Source of the DNA: Microbacterium limosum
GTDB lineage: Bacteria; Actinomycetota; Actinomycetes; Actinomycetales; Microbacteriaceae
Reading direction: 5' to 3'
DNA length: 64,000 nucleotides
Assembly (NCBI RefSeq): GCF_036324365.1
Contig: NZ_CP137080.1
Span: 434,001 to 498,000 of the forward strand
Shown here: piece after piece, positions 63,467 through 64,000 of the stretch
Layout: the number at the start of each line of letters is the position of its first letter
Position numbering within the stretch: position 1 is the first letter of the stretch
Notes under the pieces: model-generated
The model's database searches: none
Seen by the model: only the letters and a program-made list of their open reading frames with translations
Told to the model about the DNA's origin: nothing
Program-made: the position numbers and the translations under genes

Positions 63467-64000
63467 TCAGGCTAGGGCGTCGACGATCGGGCGGAACTTC
63501 ACCCTCGTCTCGAGCAGCTCGGACTCCGGGTCGCTGCCGGCGACGATTCCCGCACCCGCGTGGGCGATGACCTGCCGGGTCTTCTCGAGCTGCCACGAGT
63601 GGCCGTCGGTCTGGGCGGAGGGGCCGAACTGCGCGCAGCGCAGCGCGATGGCCCACTCGCCGTCACCGGAGGCGTCGATCCAGCCTACGGGGCCCGCGTA
63701 GCGGCCCCGGTCGAACGGCTCCAGGCGCTCGATGGCCGCGAGGGCCGCGGGCGTGGGGCTGCCGGCCACTGCCGCCGTGGGGTGCAGCGCGCCGACGAGC
63801 TCGAGCGCGGATGCCCCGTGCGAGAGCTCGCCCTCGATGTCGGTCGCGAGGTGCCACACGTTCGGGAGCTTCAGCGTGAACGGCGTCTCGCCCGACGCGA
63901 GGGCGGTGGTGTGGGGCCGGAGGGAAGCCAGCACGCTGCGCACGGCGTACTGATGCTCGTCCTGATCCTTGGCGCTCGTGGCCAGATCCAGCGAGGCGCG
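63467..64000 (-). CDS. Isochorismate synthase, C-terminal part (partial)
   Basis: The frame is open to the right window edge, so the N-terminus lies outside. The visible 178 residues are the end of a chorismate-binding enzyme: ALHPTAAVAGSPTPAALAAI, the FDRGRYAGPVGWIDASGDGEW loop region, and HAGAGIVAGSDPESELLET. Similarity to MenF/EntC-type isochorismate synthases and the men neighbourhood favour that over salicylate synthase. It makes the isochorismate used by MenD. Confidence 0.9.
   Translation of the reverse strand, partial: RASLDLATSAKDQDEHQYAVRSVLASLRPHTTALASGETPFTLKLPNVWHLATDIEGELSHGASALELVGALHPTAAVAGSPTPAALAAIERLEPFDRGRYAGPVGWIDASGDGEWAIALRCAQFGPSAQTDGHSWQLEKTRQVIAHAGAGIVAGSDPESELLETRVKFRPIVDALA

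Overview
The window is high-GC, gene-dense DNA from an actinobacterium, most likely a member of the Microbacteriaceae such as Microbacterium. This is inferred from family content and not from a search. The signs are a full menaquinone gene set, a resB/ccsB cytochrome c maturation block, a short AspRS without the bacterial insertion domain, a 32-residue bS22 gene, DUF222-HNH and DUF4229 proteins, and many start codons that lie 6-8 nt after a TANNNT box, as in leaderless actinobacterial mRNAs.

Layout. (1) 1-4.9 kb: housekeeping genes (RecB/AAA helicase C-terminus, upp, tadA, an alpha/beta hydrolase with an alanine in the nucleophile position, proC). (2) 4.9-5.5 kb: decayed pieces of an A24 prepilin peptidase and a LacI regulator. 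(3) 5.6-20.0 kb: a LacI-controlled CUT2 sugar ABC transporter followed by a tightly coupled catabolic operon. It encodes a crotonase, ALDH, SDR, CoA-transferase, GMC oxidoreductase, DUF993 protein, TIM-barrel isomerase, glycerate kinase and aldo/keto reductase. Nine successive gene junctions are 4-nt ATGA/GTGA-type overlaps. The substrate is unknown and the last gene is cut off. (4) 20.0-31.7 kb: a scar-rich accessory island. It starts with fragments of other genes and a three-level nested IS complex: an IS3-type element hit first in its orfA by a second IS and in its orfB by an IS30-type element. Then come pieces of two different copper ATPases, a YHS metal-binding protein, a frameshifted FAD oxidoreductase, and an intact-looking copper-associated set (DUF6153, DUF305, F510_1955 propeller lipoprotein, and tiny membrane proteins). 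The island ends in a remnant trkH-trkA pair. (5) 31.7-36 kb: AraC regulator, hydrolase, intact trkH-trkA, ArsR-type regulator. (6) 36-40 kb: small HTH protein, bS22, then a CsoR/CstR-like regulator with its own palindrome and two persulfide/rhodanese enzymes, and an MscS channel. (7) 40-48 kb: glutaredoxin-like protein, Dabb protein, aspS, DUF368 lipid-carrier flippase, then the phosphatase-TlpA-CcdA-ResB-CcsB cytochrome c maturation block. (8) 48-53.5 kb: a YhgE/Pip and MMPL exporter operon diverging from a TetR regulator, with two tandem operators between them. (9) 53.5-64 kb: menaquinone synthesis (menC, menB, menE, menA, menD, partial isochorismate synthase) interspersed with an LLM flavin enzyme, a DUF222-HNH protein, small membrane proteins and a PPK2 kinase.

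The strongest candidates for undescribed biology are the transporter-linked catabolic operon (3), the copper-associated cluster of small membrane and surface proteins (4), and the MMPL protein carrying a fused, P-loop-less ABC-like domain (8). No rRNA, tRNA or CRISPR array was seen.
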